64,000 bases of DNA. Source: Deinococcus koreensis (GTDB taxonomy: Bacteria; Deinococcota; Deinococci; Deinococcales; Deinococcaceae). Within the stretch, counting starts at the first letter, position 1. The number at the start of each line of letters is the position of its first letter. Below, piece after piece: positions 9,488-20,124 of this stretch. The translations under genes and the position numbers were made by a program. The stretch covers positions 2,548,501-2,612,500 of the forward strand of contig NZ_PPPD01000001.1 of the NCBI RefSeq assembly GCF_002901445.1, in the 5' to 3' direction. The notes beneath the pieces are model-generated. The model did not search any database, was not told where the DNA came from, and was given only the letters and a program-made list of their open reading frames with translations.

Positions 9488-9504
9488 CTCTCCCTCTGGG
9501 AGAG
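9488..9504. repeat. Short REP-like palindrome
   Basis: CTCTCCC-TCT-GGGAGAG is a perfect 7-bp stem with a 3-nt loop, in the gap between the two exporter genes, followed by GGTCGGGGTGAG. This resembles the common intergenic palindromes of many high-GC genomes. It could modulate expression of the downstream exporter subunit. Confidence 0.5.
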
Positions 9505-9608
9505 GGTCGGGGTGAGTCGTAGACCTGCGGAGGAGAGGGGGCGTGTGACCATCGACCCCGCCATCAAGTCCCCTGGCCTATGGGTGGGGGGCCCATCCGA
9601 TACAGCCC

Positions 9609-11414
9609 TCACGCCAGCACCCCTTCGCCGTCGTCCAGCACGCCTGCCTGCAGCAGTCCGGCGTAGTGGCCGCGCGGCAGGTGGGCCAGCTCGGCACGCA
9701 CACCGTCTTCGAGCACCTCGCCCCCGCCCAGCACCAGAATCCGGTCGGCGCGGGCCACGGTGTCCAGCCGGTGCGCGATGATGATCGCCGTGCGCCCCGC
9801 GAGCAGCCGGGTCATGGCGGCGGTCAGCAGGCCCTCGGTGGCCGGGTCGAGCCGGCTGCTGGGCTCGTCGAGGATGATCACCGCCGGATCGAGCAGGATC
9901 ACGCGGGCAAACGCCAGCAGCTGCGCCTCGCCCGCCGACAGGCTGCCGGTGGGAAGCGGCGTGCGGACGCCGTGTTCCAGACGAGAGAGCCACCGGCCCA
10001 GCCCGACCTCGCGCAGCGCGGCCTCGACCCGCTCGTCGCTGACGGAGGCGTCGAAGAAGCTCAGGTTGTCGCGCACGCTGGCCTGAAAGAGCTGCACGTC
10101 CTGCGTGACCACCGCCACGCGCCCCCGCAGCGCCTTCAGGGGCACGTCCCGCACGTCCACCCCGCCCAGGCGCACCTGCCCGGAAGTCGCGTCGTACAGG
10201 CGCGAGACCAGCCGGGTCAGGGTGGTCTTGCCGCTGCCGGTGCGGCCCAGCAGGCCCAGCGTCTGCCCGGCGGGCAGGGTGAAGCTCACGCCGCGCAGCA
10301 CGCCCCGGATGCCGGGCTCATCCTGCGTGTACGTGAAGTCCACGTCCTCGAACTCCAGTTCCAGCGGCCCGGCGGGCAGGCTCCGCGTGCCGTCCACGAT
10401 GGCGCTCCTCAGGCTCAGGATCTCGCCCACGCGGCCCAGGCTGGCCCCGGCCTTCTGCAGCTCCTGAAGCTGCTGCGTGAGCTGGTCGATGGGTTCTTCC
10501 ACCAGGCTCATGTACTGGTACATCAGGAAGGCGGTGCCCAGCGTGATCGAGCCCGCCGCGTACAGGCCCACGGCTGCCACCAGCACGCCCACGTAGCCCA
10601 CCGCGAACAGGATCATGCTGAGCTGCCAGACCACGCTGCGCCGCCGCCAGGACAGCACCGAGCGGCCGAAAAATTCGCGCTGGGTACGCAGGAAGGCGTT
10701 CAGGTGGTGCCCGCCGGCCCCCAGCGCGCGGATGTCGTCCAGGCCGGAGAGCCGCTCCTCGACGAAGCTGAAGAGTTTCGCGCTGCTCTCGCGTTCCAGG
10801 CGGGTGGGCTCGACACCCAGCTTGCGGACGCGGTTCATGGCACCCAGCGTGATCCCCGTGAAGGCCGTGACGCCCAGCCCCACACGCCAGTCGACCCGGT
10901 AGAACATCACGAGCGCCCCGGTCAGCAGCAGGGCCGCGCCGAAGACCCGCACCGCGAACTGCGAGAAGAAGTTGCTCAGGGCGGTCACGTCGCCGTCGAT
11001 GCGCTCGATCATCTCGCCGGGGGTGCGCTCCTTGTGCTCGCGCATGTCCAGCGAGAGCAGATGCGCCATCAGGTCGGCGCGCAGGCGGTTGGTGGCCGTC
11101 CAGCCCACCCGCGCGCCCACGAAGGTCGCTCCGGCGTTCATGAGCTGCACGCCCACCGCCAGGGCGATATAGAACCCCGCCAGGCGCGCCAGCAGCCCCG
11201 GATCGGCCCCGGCGCCCAGCTTGGCGTTGTCCACGAAGCGCCGGAGCAGTTGCGGCAGCAGCAGGTTCAGGCCCACGCCGGTCAGCAGCAGCGCGGCCAG
11301 ACCCATCACCTGCCATTTCAGCGGCCCCAGGTACGTGCCCAGCACCCCCAGCGTGGAACTTCGTCGGTGTGGCGTCGGCGTGAGCTGGGGCGGGCGCTGG
11401 GCGTCGGCGGTCAT
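9609..11414 (-). CDS. ABC exporter half-transporter, catalytic-site subunit
   Basis: A 601-residue exporter: membrane domain about residues 25-320, then an ATPase domain. Walker A is GRTGSGKTT and Walker B is VIILDEPSS with the catalytic Glu present, and the switch His is in IIAHR. The signature is the unusual LSAGE instead of LSGGQ. Read with the downstream gene, every deviation falls in one of the two composite ATP sites: this subunit supplies Walker A/B of the working site, and its altered signature faces the partner's Glu-less Walker B. TAGCCT lies 6 nt upstream of the ATG (11421-11426), suggesting a leaderless start. Confidence 0.9.
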   Translation of the reverse strand: MTADAQRPPQLTPTPHRRSSTLGVLGTYLGPLKWQVMGLAALLLTGVGLNLLLPQLLRRFVDNAKLGAGADPGLLARLAGFYIALAVGVQLMNAGATFVGARVGWTATNRLRADLMAHLLSLDMREHKERTPGEMIERIDGDVTALSNFFSQFAVRVFGAALLLTGALVMFYRVDWRVGLGVTAFTGITLGAMNRVRKLGVEPTRLERESSAKLFSFVEERLSGLDDIRALGAGGHHLNAFLRTQREFFGRSVLSWRRRSVVWQLSMILFAVGYVGVLVAAVGLYAAGSITLGTAFLMYQYMSLVEEPIDQLTQQLQELQKAGASLGRVGEILSLRSAIVDGTRSLPAGPLELEFEDVDFTYTQDEPGIRGVLRGVSFTLPAGQTLGLLGRTGSGKTTLTRLVSRLYDATSGQVRLGGVDVRDVPLKALRGRVAVVTQDVQLFQASVRDNLSFFDASVSDERVEAALREVGLGRWLSRLEHGVRTPLPTGSLSAGEAQLLAFARVILLDPAVIILDEPSSRLDPATEGLLTAAMTRLLAGRTAIIIAHRLDTVARADRILVLGGGEVLEDGVRAELAHLPRGHYAGLLQAGVLDDGEGVLA

Positions 11415-11554
11415 GCGCCCAGGCTAGAGCGCCGGCCCCCTCGCTGCATCTGCTAAGTGGCGCATGGGCGGGGGCAGAAGCCTCATCGACACCGCCCCTG
11501 GCAACACGGCGGGGACGGGCCAGCCTCGCGCCTACCCGCCCCCGCTTCCGATCC

Positions 11555-12340
<786 letters not shown>

Positions 12341-12466
12341 AGCGCCTCCAGTCTAGCGGCCGGCGGTGGACGCCGGCGACCATCCAAAGTGGCATCCGTG
12401 GGGCCGGACACGCTATGGGGGAGCACGGGTTTCAAGTGGCCCCTGGCCCGGCTACACTGCCCACTG

Positions 12467-13123
12467 ATGCCAGCCAGTCCGTCCCTCCCCCCCCTGATCG
12501 TGACCATCGACGGCGTAGCGGCCAGCGGTAAATCCAGCGTGTCGTCCGGTGTGGCGCGTGCCCTCGGCGTGCCGTATCTCAGCTCCGGCCTGCTCTACCG
12601 CGCCGCGACCCTGCTGGGACTGGAGGCCGGGGCCGACCTGAGCGAAGCGGCCGTGCTGGAGGCCCTGCACACCCATCCGGTGCGCCTGGAGCCGCTCGCG
12701 CAGGGCAACCGGGTCTGGCAGGGCGAACGTGACCTCACGGCCGACCTGCATTCCACGGCGGTCGACCACGGGGTGAGCGTCGTGGCGGTGCTGCCCGGCG
12801 TGCGCGAGTGGGTCAACGCGCAGCTCCGCGAGGTCGCGCCCCCCTTCGTGGCCGAGGGCCGCGACATGGGCACCGCCGTCTTCCCGCAGGCGCCGGCCAA
12901 GTTCTACCTGACCGCCAGCCCCCGCGTGCGGGCCGGGCGCCGCGCCCAGGAACGCCCCGAGGACGTGGACGCCATCGAGGCCGCCCTGATCCGCCGCGAC
13001 GAGCTGGATAGGGTGCAGAGTGCGCCCGCGCCCGACGCCGTGGTGATCGACACCGGGCCGCTGGATCTGGCGGGGGTGATCGGGGCGATTCTGGAGAGGG
13101 TCGTCGCAGTGGACCAGGGCTGA
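12467..13123 (+). CDS. cmk: Cytidylate kinase
   Basis: A 218-residue kinase phosphorylating CMP and dCMP with ATP. The P-loop is GVAASGKSS near the N-terminus, followed by family segments [11 protein letters not shown] and [12 protein letters not shown], where the Arg-Asp pair contacts the nucleotide. ATG 12467 lies 8 nt after TACACT (12453-12458), suggesting a leaderless mRNA. It ends just before a strong bidirectional hairpin shared with the protease gene on the other strand. Its usual rpsA or aroA neighbours are absent. Confidence 0.94.
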   Translation: MPASPSLPPLIVTIDGVAASGKSSVSSGVARALGVPYLSSGLLYRAATLLGLEAGADLSEAAVLEALHTHPVRLEPLAQGNRVWQGERDLTADLHSTAVDHGVSVVAVLPGVREWVNAQLREVAPPFVAEGRDMGTAVFPQAPAKFYLTASPRVRAGRRAQERPEDVDAIEAALIRRDELDRVQSAPAPDAVVIDTGPLDLAGVIGAILERVVAVDQG

Positions 13124-13132
13124 CCCTGCAGT

Positions 13133-13172
13133 GAGTGAAGGCGCCCAGCTTAGAGGTTGGGCGCCTTCACTC
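13133..13172. terminator. Bidirectional terminator between cmk and the protease gene
   Basis: A perfect 15-bp inverted repeat, GAGTGAAGGCGCCCA / TGGGCGCCTTCACTC, with a 10-nt loop, between convergent genes. It is T-rich (GTTTCTGT) on the + side, so it probably ends cmk transcription and may also serve the opposite strand. Confidence 0.85.
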
Positions 13173-13206
13173 GTTTCTGTCCTGCTGGCCTACCGATTCA
13201 GATCAT

Positions 13207-15318
13207 TCACTGCTTCTGCAGCTTGAGCTGGTACTTATTGAAAGGAGAGTCGTCGTCCTGGGGGGACTTGGGATTGCACGAGATGGTGCAGCTCGAGACC
13301 TTCAGATAGTAGGTGCCTGCCGTTTGAATCGTGTACAGGATCTCGGAGTCGGAATCGATGCGCGGGGTACCCCGGTCGTCGTTCTCGCTCAGCACGGTTT
13401 TGCCGTCTGGGCCGATCAGGAACAGATAGGAGTCTAAGGTGCCGCCGAGTTCGCCAGCCGCAAGCACATTGGCCGCGATCTTGTCGCCGGCCGCCGCAGT
13501 GAATTTGAAGAAGTCGGCGTCTTGAGGCTGCCCGAAGATGTAGGCCGTCTGGGTCGTCTGGCCGTAAGCGATAGTCTTGGCCTCAGCCGGCGTGTCGTTG
13601 GGCTCATAGGGATCGACCGGGTTGAAGTTCGGGAACTGGGCGGTCAGCAGCACGTTCTTCTGATCCGGGGCCGTCGCGCTGGAGCCGGCGGTGGCGCTCA
13701 GAGTACCCACATAGGTACCGCGCTCCTCGGGCAGCCCGCCGGTCAGGCTCAGGTCGGAACCCGCCACGTACACGTCGTAGGTGCCCGGCGCGATCTCCGC
13801 GAAGCGGCCGTTCCCCTCCGCGTCGGTCGTCGAGAGGTACAGCGGGGTGGGGTCGTCGGTGGCGCCGGCGCGGAACCCCTGGCCTCGCAGCATCACGTCG
13901 CCCAGCACGCCGGGGTGGGTGCCCTGGTTGTCGACATATTTCACGTTGATGTTGACGTAAGCGCCCTTGGCGGGCAGAGACGCGCAGGACTTCAGGGTGG
14001 CGGCGATCTTGCCGGCGTCCAGGGCTCCCCAGCCGGTGTCGCGGTCGAAGCCTGTCGGATTGGAGCCGACAGAACTGTTGGCCGTGGTCTCCATCACGCG
14101 GCGCACCTGATATGGAGTTGCGCTGGGGCATTTCTGCAACACCAGCGCGGCCACGCCAGCCGTGTAGGGGCTTGAGAATGAGGTGCCCGAGATCAGTTCA
14201 TGGCCGCCGCCCAGCCAGGTGGGGTTGGCGAGCATGACGTCCTGGCCGGGGGCGCCCGAGGAGATGTGGCGGCCGGTCGTCGAGAAGGTCACCTTACGGT
14301 TGCTGCCGTCCAGCGCCCCCGAGGCGATTACGCCGGGCAGCGCCGCCGGGTATTGGAACTCGTCGTGGTAGGAGTTGCCCATCGAGGCCACCACCACCGT
14401 GCCGTTGCTCATGGCGTAGTCGAAGGCGTCCTTGATCGGCCCGAACGACAGCCCGCCGCCCCAGGAGTTGTTCAGCACCCGCGCACCGTTGTTGCTGGCC
14501 CACACGGCGCCGCGCGCGATGTAGAAGTCCGAGTAGAACTCGTTGATGGCCTTGACCGCAGGATTGATCACCACGGGCATGAATTTGGCCTGGGGGGCGA
14601 CTCCGACAATGCCCTTACCGTCCTTTGGCGCAACGATGCTGGACGCGACAAACGTGCCGTGCGAGGCGAAATCGCTCTCGTAGTCCGCGACCCACTCGGC
14701 GCCCGAGGTATACACCTTGTTGAGGAAGGGGTTGTAGGCCACACCGCTCCAGTTGGGGGCCAGATCAGGGTGAGTCACGTCGCCGGGATCGTCCAGCACG
14801 GCCACCTTGACGCCAGCCCCGGTCAGGCCCGCGTCCCAGGCCGCCCTGGCATTGAGGTGACGGGGGTCGAGGGCGTACTGGGGCAGTTCGTCGAAGACCT
14901 GATCGGCCGAAGCTGCCTGAGCCTGCAGCGCCGCCGTACCAACCCCAGGCTGGGGAGATTCGCCGCGCACCAGCAGATTGGGCTGGGCGTAACGCACGCC
15001 GGGCAGCCGAAACACCTGACCGGAGGACTTGGCAGCATCCCCGTTAAACCGCACCAGGCCGACCCGAATCTCAGGGATGGTCGCTACGACGGAGCCTCCG
15101 AGCACGTTTGCGACGCGGTTCAGGGCCTCAGGATCGCTATACCCAACGACCAGTTCATTTTGGATGTACTTCAGCTGCCCGAGCTGGGCGACTGCGCCGT
15201 TTTCATTCAACGCGGGCTTGAGGGCCCCAGCCCGGCTCGGCGTTCCCTGCTGGGAGCAGGCGGCGAGCAGCGCGGTGAGGCCCACCAGCCCAACGTGTTT
15301 AAAGATGTTCTTGTGCAT
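13207..15318 (-). CDS. Subtilisin-like serine protease lipoprotein
   Basis: A 703-residue S8 protease. A lipobox (LLAAC, Cys21) is followed by a propeptide-like region and the catalytic domain with Asp176 (VAVLD), His220 (SHGTFVA), the oxyanion Asn in LNNSWGGG and Ser380 (GTSFSSP). An extra beta domain follows, then a pre-peptidase C-terminal (PPC) domain from about residue 590 starting YEPNDTPAEA. It probably digests extracellular protein while anchored to the envelope. ATG 15318 is preferred over 15333 because GAGGAG precedes it. The upstream gene's stop lies 12 nt away, indicating one operon. Confidence 0.93.
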   Translation of the reverse strand: MHKNIFKHVGLVGLTALLAACSQQGTPSRAGALKPALNENGAVAQLGQLKYIQNELVVGYSDPEALNRVANVLGGSVVATIPEIRVGLVRFNGDAAKSSGQVFRLPGVRYAQPNLLVRGESPQPGVGTAALQAQAASADQVFDELPQYALDPRHLNARAAWDAGLTGAGVKVAVLDDPGDVTHPDLAPNWSGVAYNPFLNKVYTSGAEWVADYESDFASHGTFVASSIVAPKDGKGIVGVAPQAKFMPVVINPAVKAINEFYSDFYIARGAVWASNNGARVLNNSWGGGLSFGPIKDAFDYAMSNGTVVVASMGNSYHDEFQYPAALPGVIASGALDGSNRKVTFSTTGRHISSGAPGQDVMLANPTWLGGGHELISGTSFSSPYTAGVAALVLQKCPSATPYQVRRVMETTANSSVGSNPTGFDRDTGWGALDAGKIAATLKSCASLPAKGAYVNINVKYVDNQGTHPGVLGDVMLRGQGFRAGATDDPTPLYLSTTDAEGNGRFAEIAPGTYDVYVAGSDLSLTGGLPEERGTYVGTLSATAGSSATAPDQKNVLLTAQFPNFNPVDPYEPNDTPAEAKTIAYGQTTQTAYIFGQPQDADFFKFTAAAGDKIAANVLAAGELGGTLDSYLFLIGPDGKTVLSENDDRGTPRIDSDSEILYTIQTAGTYYLKVSSCTISCNPKSPQDDDSPFNKYQLKLQKQ

Positions 15319-15329
15319 GGAGGCTCCTC

Positions 15330-17114
15330 TCACTGCTGTCCGGTGATGAAATCGAAGTTCTGGTTGACGGGGCGAGCGGCTGGAATCGGCAGAATGCTGC
15401 TGGCCGGCCAGGTGTAGACCGAGTAGGCGCTGACACGTTTACCTTCGGCAGGCGAGTATTTATAGGCGTAGCCGGCGTACATCTCCCACTTGTAGGGACG
15501 CAGGGTCTGCAACGGCTTCTCGGCGAAAACCTCGAGCGGAATGCTCACGGTGTGCGCGGTCTGGTCGACTGGGATCAAGTTCGGCTTACCCGGGGCCAGA
15601 ATGCCAGCCGTATCGGTCAGCACGAAGTTGCTGGCCATTCCAGACGTGAAGACCAGGGACTGCCCGGCAGGTACGCCGTTGCCGGACGTGCCGGTGCCCT
15701 CTTCGACGCGGAACAGCGCGGCGGCAGTTGCGGCGCCAGGATTCCCGGGCAGGTTGTAGCCCCCCCCGGTGTAGAGGTCGCGCAGTTGGAGGTTGTATCC
15801 AGCGCCGTCCGCGCCGATCTCCTGCTGGGGATTGCCGATCACGAAGGTCGGGGTCAGCGAGACGCCATTGCTCTCATCGGCGGGCCCCAGCAACTTGGGC
15901 ATGAAGGGCGCCAGCGGCGAGGTGGCGGTGCTGTTGCTGGGTGCCATGTTGGCTCCGCGCGCCACCACGCGGTAAGTGAAGGTCTTGCCGACAGCCAGCG
16001 CCGCACTGTTGTCGCGGTAGAAGAAGGGCCGCGTGAGCTGGTTGGCCGGGCAGGCCGTGGCGTCCGAGGCGCCGGCGACCGTGCCGATTTTAGAGAAGCT
16101 GGTGCCGTCGGACGAACGCTCGATGTCGAAGGCGAAGGGCGTCGCCGCCGTGTTGGTGTAACACCAGCGGACTTCCACGAAGACGCCGGAGCCGTTGGGG
16201 GCCGCGTCGCCGCCGAGCGCCGCGCCCTCATGGCCCGGCGTGCTGTAGGGGCGCGTCCAGTCGCCTTCCTGCTTCAGGGTGTAGGAAATGGCAGCTGCCT
16301 GGGTCGGGGCGCTCACCGTGGCCGCAGCGCTGGCCGACGTGTTGACCAGCGTGATCGGCACGATGTAGCGCGAATAGTTGTAGTTGAAATCCACGGCCAA
16401 GATTTCCATGAAGACGGTCTCACCGCTGGTACTGCCGAAACCCTTGACGAAATTGGGAGAGGCGGCGTTGGGCAGCGTGACCTTGTCTGTGGTGGTCGGC
16501 CCGAGTTGATCCTGAGGCGGGTTGAACAGCCATTTGCCGTCTGTCGATGAGCCCGTCACGGACGCCGAGCCTGGCGTCCGGCCCAGCTGAGCGTAGATCA
16601 CGCGCAGTGGCCCGGTGTGCTTTGAACCGGCCGAAGTCGTGATCTGGAAGTCCACCTTGTCCGTGAAGGTGCTGCCGGCCAGCGGCGTCGTGCCGTCGGC
16701 GCGAGTCAGGGTCAATGTGGCGGGCTCGGCTGTTCCACTCGTCTCGAAGGCCGGACGCTGAACCATTCGCAGATCCAGAGGATCGGTTCCGACGATCAGG
16801 CCATAGACGTCGCTGCCGGCCATGCCGGATTTGCGGGCTTTCAGGTCGTAGGTACCTTCGGGCAGTCCCGAGATGTCGAAGGAGCCGTCGGCCTTCGAGG
16901 GCAGGGTGGTGATGACCTTGCTGTCCTGATACACCGTGATGGTGCTCCCGGCCACCGGGGCGCCGATGTTCTGATCCACAATGATGCCCCGGACGACTCC
17001 AGGCCCGTTGAGGACGGGGCCCGGAGTGGGGTTGGGGGAATTTGAGCCCCCCGAGCAGGCGCTGAGGATCAGGCCGGTCAGGGCAAGTAAAGGCAAGGTG
17101 CGGGATCGGTTCAT
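15330..17114 (-). CDS. Large lipoprotein with carboxypeptidase-regulatory-like domain
   Basis: A 594-residue secreted protein with lipobox LSAC (Cys20). Residues about 40-115 form a carboxypeptidase regulatory-like beta-sandwich (VRGIIVDQNIGAPVAGST, then LPEGTYDLKARKSG). The rest is Ser/Thr/Ala-rich beta sequence with fibronectin-type character and no catalytic motif. It lies directly upstream of the subtilisin lipoprotein, its stop next to that start, so the two are probably made together. It may be a scaffold or substrate partner at the cell surface. TAAGGAG precedes the ATG. Confidence 0.75.
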   Translation of the reverse strand: MNRSRTLPLLALTGLILSACSGGSNSPNPTPGPVLNGPGVVRGIIVDQNIGAPVAGSTITVYQDSKVITTLPSKADGSFDISGLPEGTYDLKARKSGMAGSDVYGLIVGTDPLDLRMVQRPAFETSGTAEPATLTLTRADGTTPLAGSTFTDKVDFQITTSAGSKHTGPLRVIYAQLGRTPGSASVTGSSTDGKWLFNPPQDQLGPTTTDKVTLPNAASPNFVKGFGSTSGETVFMEILAVDFNYNYSRYIVPITLVNTSASAAATVSAPTQAAAISYTLKQEGDWTRPYSTPGHEGAALGGDAAPNGSGVFVEVRWCYTNTAATPFAFDIERSSDGTSFSKIGTVAGASDATACPANQLTRPFFYRDNSAALAVGKTFTYRVVARGANMAPSNSTATSPLAPFMPKLLGPADESNGVSLTPTFVIGNPQQEIGADGAGYNLQLRDLYTGGGYNLPGNPGAATAAALFRVEEGTGTSGNGVPAGQSLVFTSGMASNFVLTDTAGILAPGKPNLIPVDQTAHTVSIPLEVFAEKPLQTLRPYKWEMYAGYAYKYSPAEGKRVSAYSVYTWPASSILPIPAARPVNQNFDFITGQQ

Positions 17115-17427
17115 GACGACTCCTTACAGCTCAAGAAACGGCCCGCCAAATGCGGGTCAACAGGAATACAAACACGGGGTAGACAGATTTGGCCGTCAGG
17201 CTTGGAATGCGATGTCGCACAGCATAGCGGCTGTATCCAAGTGGAGCAAGCGTTCCTCAAGGCCGCTTCAACTTTTGCTCATCTGCGTTTGTGAGCGACT
17301 GGAACACGAAGCATGTAGTTCGGGTATAGGGCCCTGCAGTTCTAAGTGCCAGCTTACTGAGTGTCACCTGAGAAGGGCGACGGGAACCATTCACACGAAA
17401 GCCTACCCCTACGCGTACCCTGAACCC
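17115..17427. other. Divergent intergenic region between two lipoprotein genes
   Basis: About 313 bp, more AT-rich than its surroundings, carrying the promoters of the left (-) and right (+) lipoprotein genes. A small hairpin CCCGC-CAAAT-GCGGG lies at 17142-17156 in the leader of the - strand operon. TACCCT at 17416-17421 serves the + strand gene. I see no open frame of note. Confidence 0.5.
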
Positions 17428-17979
17428 ATGCGTCGCCTCCTGCTTCCCCTGATCCTGTCCGCGCTCTCGCTGGCCGCCTGCGCGCGCCAGGACGTCAAGG
17501 AGCCGGCCGATTACCCGCTCAGCGGCACCATCTCGGGCACCTGGGGCAGTGCGCCTCGCCTGCGGCTGGCGCTGGTGGGAACCGGGGTTCCGGTGGCGGT
17601 GAGCACCAACAGCGCGATTCCGCAGAACGTGGTGAGCGCGGGCGCGGGCAGCTGGACGTTCGGCTTCGATCTGCCCAGCCCGCCCCTGCCGAACGTGGCC
17701 GGGGTCTATCAGGTCGTGGCCTTCGACGACGCCAACAACGACGCGAACCTGAATCTGGGCGAGCCCTTCGCCCGCAACCGGCAGTGGCTGGTCTACAGCC
17801 CGCTGGGCGGCAGCTTCGCGGCCATCACCATTCCGGAATTCATGCCTGGAGAGAGCAGTGACCTGCTGCCCGCGATGACCGTCTCGGCGGGCTGGAACCT
17901 CCTCGACCGCGGCCAGCCCCTGGGCGCCGCCAACCCCCGCCCGGTCACGAAGGTCACCGGCTACACCATCAGCCGCTGA
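17428..17979 (+). CDS. Lipoprotein of unknown function
   Basis: A 183-residue protein with signal peptide and lipobox SLAAC (Cys18). The mature part begins with a short beta-rich segment (YPLSGTISGTWG) and contains AFDDANNDANLNLGEP, an Asp/Asn-rich loop that could bind a cation. I do not recognise a family. TACCCT (17416-17421) sits 6 nt before the ATG, so the transcript is probably leaderless. It is followed by the hydrolase pair after about 120 bp, with a separate promoter. Confidence 0.7.
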   Translation: MRRLLLPLILSALSLAACARQDVKEPADYPLSGTISGTWGSAPRLRLALVGTGVPVAVSTNSAIPQNVVSAGAGSWTFGFDLPSPPLPNVAGVYQVVAFDDANNDANLNLGEPFARNRQWLVYSPLGGSFAAITIPEFMPGESSDLLPAMTVSAGWNLLDRGQPLGAANPRPVTKVTGYTISR

Positions 17980-18098
17980 GGCCGGGTGCCACCCCGGCGG
18001 GTGGATGAGGACATGCTGGGCAGACGCTGAAGCCGGCTGAACCGGGAAACGTCGCCCCTGACGCGGTCGGCTCCGGTCAGGCCCGCTAGCCTCTGGGC

Positions 18099-19064
18099 AT
18101 GAGACCCCTCGCCCTGCTGCCGCTCCTGCTGCTCGGTCAGGTCGGCGCCCAGCCGGCCGACCTGCCGGTGAAGGTGGACGCCGCGCAGATGAGCATCGCG
18201 GCCGCCCGCCAGCAGACGTACCCCTGCAGCGTCCTCACGGTGCGGCAGACCCTGCGCGCGGGCGTGAACTACTCGCGCCAGGTCGTGTCGTACCAGTCGG
18301 GCGGCCTGCGGATCGACGCCCTGCTCACGGTGCCCAGCGGCAGGGCGCCCAAGGGGGGCTGGCCGGCCATCGTGTTCAACCACGGCTACGTGCCCCCGCA
18401 GCAGTACCGCACCACCGAGCGCTACGTGGCCTACCAGGACGCCTTCGCGCGGGCGGGCTTCGTCACGCTCAAGAGTGACTACCGTGGGCATGGCCGTTCG
18501 CAGGGGGAGGCGCTGGGCGGCTACTTCAGCCCCGGCTACACCACCGACGTCATGAACGCGCTGGGCAGTCTCAAGCAGGACGGGCGCGTCAACCCGGCGC
18601 GGATCGGCATGTGGGGGCACTCCATGGGCGGCTTCCTGAGCCTGCGCGCCATGGTGATCGACCGCTCGGTGAAGGCCGGTGTGATCTGGGGCGGCGTGGT
18701 CGGGGACTACGACCAGATGATGACCGGCTGGAACAACCGCCCACCCGCCAGCATCCCGCAGCGCGTGCTGAATCTCCGCAGGGCGGCGGTGGCGAAGTAC
18801 GGCACCCCGAAGGCCAACCCGAAGTTCTGGAACTCGCTCAGCGCCAACGCCTTCCTGCGCGACCTGGGCGGCCCCCTCCAGCTGCACATCGGCTCGGCCG
18901 ACGAGGAGGTACCGGTGGCCTTCCACACGGCGCTGGCAGCTCAGCTCAGGGCGGCGGGCCAGCCGGTGCAGAGCTACGTGTATCCCGGCGACAACCACAA
19001 CCTCAGCCGCAACCTGGGCACGGCGCTGAGCCGCTCGGTGGCCTTTTTCAAGGCCCACCTGTGA
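18099..19064 (+). CDS. Secreted alpha/beta hydrolase, S9-like (first of tandem pair)
   Basis: A 321-residue alpha/beta hydrolase with signal peptide (about residues 1-18). The probable triad is Ser175 (GHSMGG), Asp268 (GSADEEV) and His300 (GDNHNLSR). It resembles prolyl-oligopeptidase-type hydrolases without a beta-propeller; the substrate could be a peptide or ester. TAGCCT (18087-18092) lies 6 nt before the ATG. The downstream gene is a clear paralogue beginning 10 bp after the stop, and a nearly identical DNA stretch is shared by both. Confidence 0.85.
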   Translation: MRPLALLPLLLLGQVGAQPADLPVKVDAAQMSIAAARQQTYPCSVLTVRQTLRAGVNYSRQVVSYQSGGLRIDALLTVPSGRAPKGGWPAIVFNHGYVPPQQYRTTERYVAYQDAFARAGFVTLKSDYRGHGRSQGEALGGYFSPGYTTDVMNALGSLKQDGRVNPARIGMWGHSMGGFLSLRAMVIDRSVKAGVIWGGVVGDYDQMMTGWNNRPPASIPQRVLNLRRAAVAKYGTPKANPKFWNSLSANAFLRDLGGPLQLHIGSADEEVPVAFHTALAAQLRAAGQPVQSYVYPGDNHNLSRNLGTALSRSVAFFKAHL

Positions 19065-19074
19065 GGAGCGCCCC

Positions 19075-20121
19075 ATGCGGCGGCTGATCGGCTGGGTGCT
19101 GCTGGCGCTGCTGCTCGGGGCCGGGTATGTGGCCCTGACCCAGCCCGGACGCCTGCCCCTGCGCCTGCCCTGGAACCAGGCGGCGACCCGCCCGGAGACC
19201 CCCGCCGAAGTCCCCGGCCCCGCGCCGGCCGGCCCGCTGGGCGACCTGTCCGGCGCCGCCCTCCGCGCGGCGGTGGCCCGCCAGCCCATCTCCATCCAGG
19301 CGCTGCGGGCGCGGACCTACCCCGGCAGCGCCCTGACGGTTCGGCAGACCCTGCGCGCGGGCGTGAACTACTCGCGCCAGGTCGTGTCGTATCAGTCGGA
19401 CGGCCTGCGGATCGACGCCCTGCTGACCGTGCCGCGGGGCACGCCGCCTCAGGGGGGGTGGCCGGCCATCGTGTTCAACCACGGCTACATCCCCCCGGCG
19501 CAGTACCGCACCACGGAGCGCTATGTCGCCTATCAGGACGCCTTCGCCCGCGCCGGCTTCGTGACCCTGAAAAGCGACTACCGGGGCCACGGGCGCTCCG
19601 AGGGCGAGGCGCGGGGAGGCTACGACGACCCCGGCTACACGGTGGACGTGCTGAACGCCGCCGCCAGCCTGAAAAAAGACCGCCGGGTGAACGCGAAGCG
19701 GCTGGGCCTGTGGGGCCACTCGATGGGCGGTCAGCTCTCGCTGCGGGCCATGCTGGTCGATCCCGAGCTTAAGGCAGCCTCGCTCTGGGCGGGCGTGGTG
19801 GCCGGCTACGACGTCCTGGCGACCGACTGGAACCCGCCCGCCGGCAAGCGCCGAACGCTCGACGCCCTGAACCGCCGATTTCTGCGTGCCCTGAGCCCCA
19901 ACGCGTCGCTGCGGGAGCTGCGCGGGCGGCCTATCCAGCTGCACCACGGCACCGCCGACAAGGAGGTGCCCTACGCCTTCCAGAGGGCGCTGGCGGACGA
20001 CCTGCGCGCCGCCGGACAGAGCGTCGTGGCCTACCGCTACGAGGGCGACGACCACAACCTGAGCCGCACCCTGGGCACGGCCCTGCGGCGCAGCGTGCAG
20101 TTCTTCCAGGCCAACCTGTAG
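19075..20121 (+). CDS. Membrane-anchored alpha/beta hydrolase (second of tandem pair)
   Basis: A 348-residue paralogue of the preceding protein: same nucleophile motif GHSMGG, late Asp in GTADKEVPY and His in GDDHNLSR. The N-terminus is an uncleaved-looking hydrophobic anchor (LIGWVLLALLLGAGYVAL) followed by a Pro-rich spacer, so it probably stays on the membrane while the first is released. GAGGAG, overlapping the previous stop region, serves as ribosome site; the two genes form an operon. It ends 3 bp from the convergent nitroreductase remnant. Confidence 0.85.
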   Translation: MRRLIGWVLLALLLGAGYVALTQPGRLPLRLPWNQAATRPETPAEVPGPAPAGPLGDLSGAALRAAVARQPISIQALRARTYPGSALTVRQTLRAGVNYSRQVVSYQSDGLRIDALLTVPRGTPPQGGWPAIVFNHGYIPPAQYRTTERYVAYQDAFARAGFVTLKSDYRGHGRSEGEARGGYDDPGYTVDVLNAAASLKKDRRVNAKRLGLWGHSMGGQLSLRAMLVDPELKAASLWAGVVAGYDVLATDWNPPAGKRRTLDALNRRFLRALSPNASLRELRGRPIQLHHGTADKEVPYAFQRALADDLRAAGQSVVAYRYEGDDHNLSRTLGTALRRSVQFFQANL

Positions 20122-20124
20122 GTT

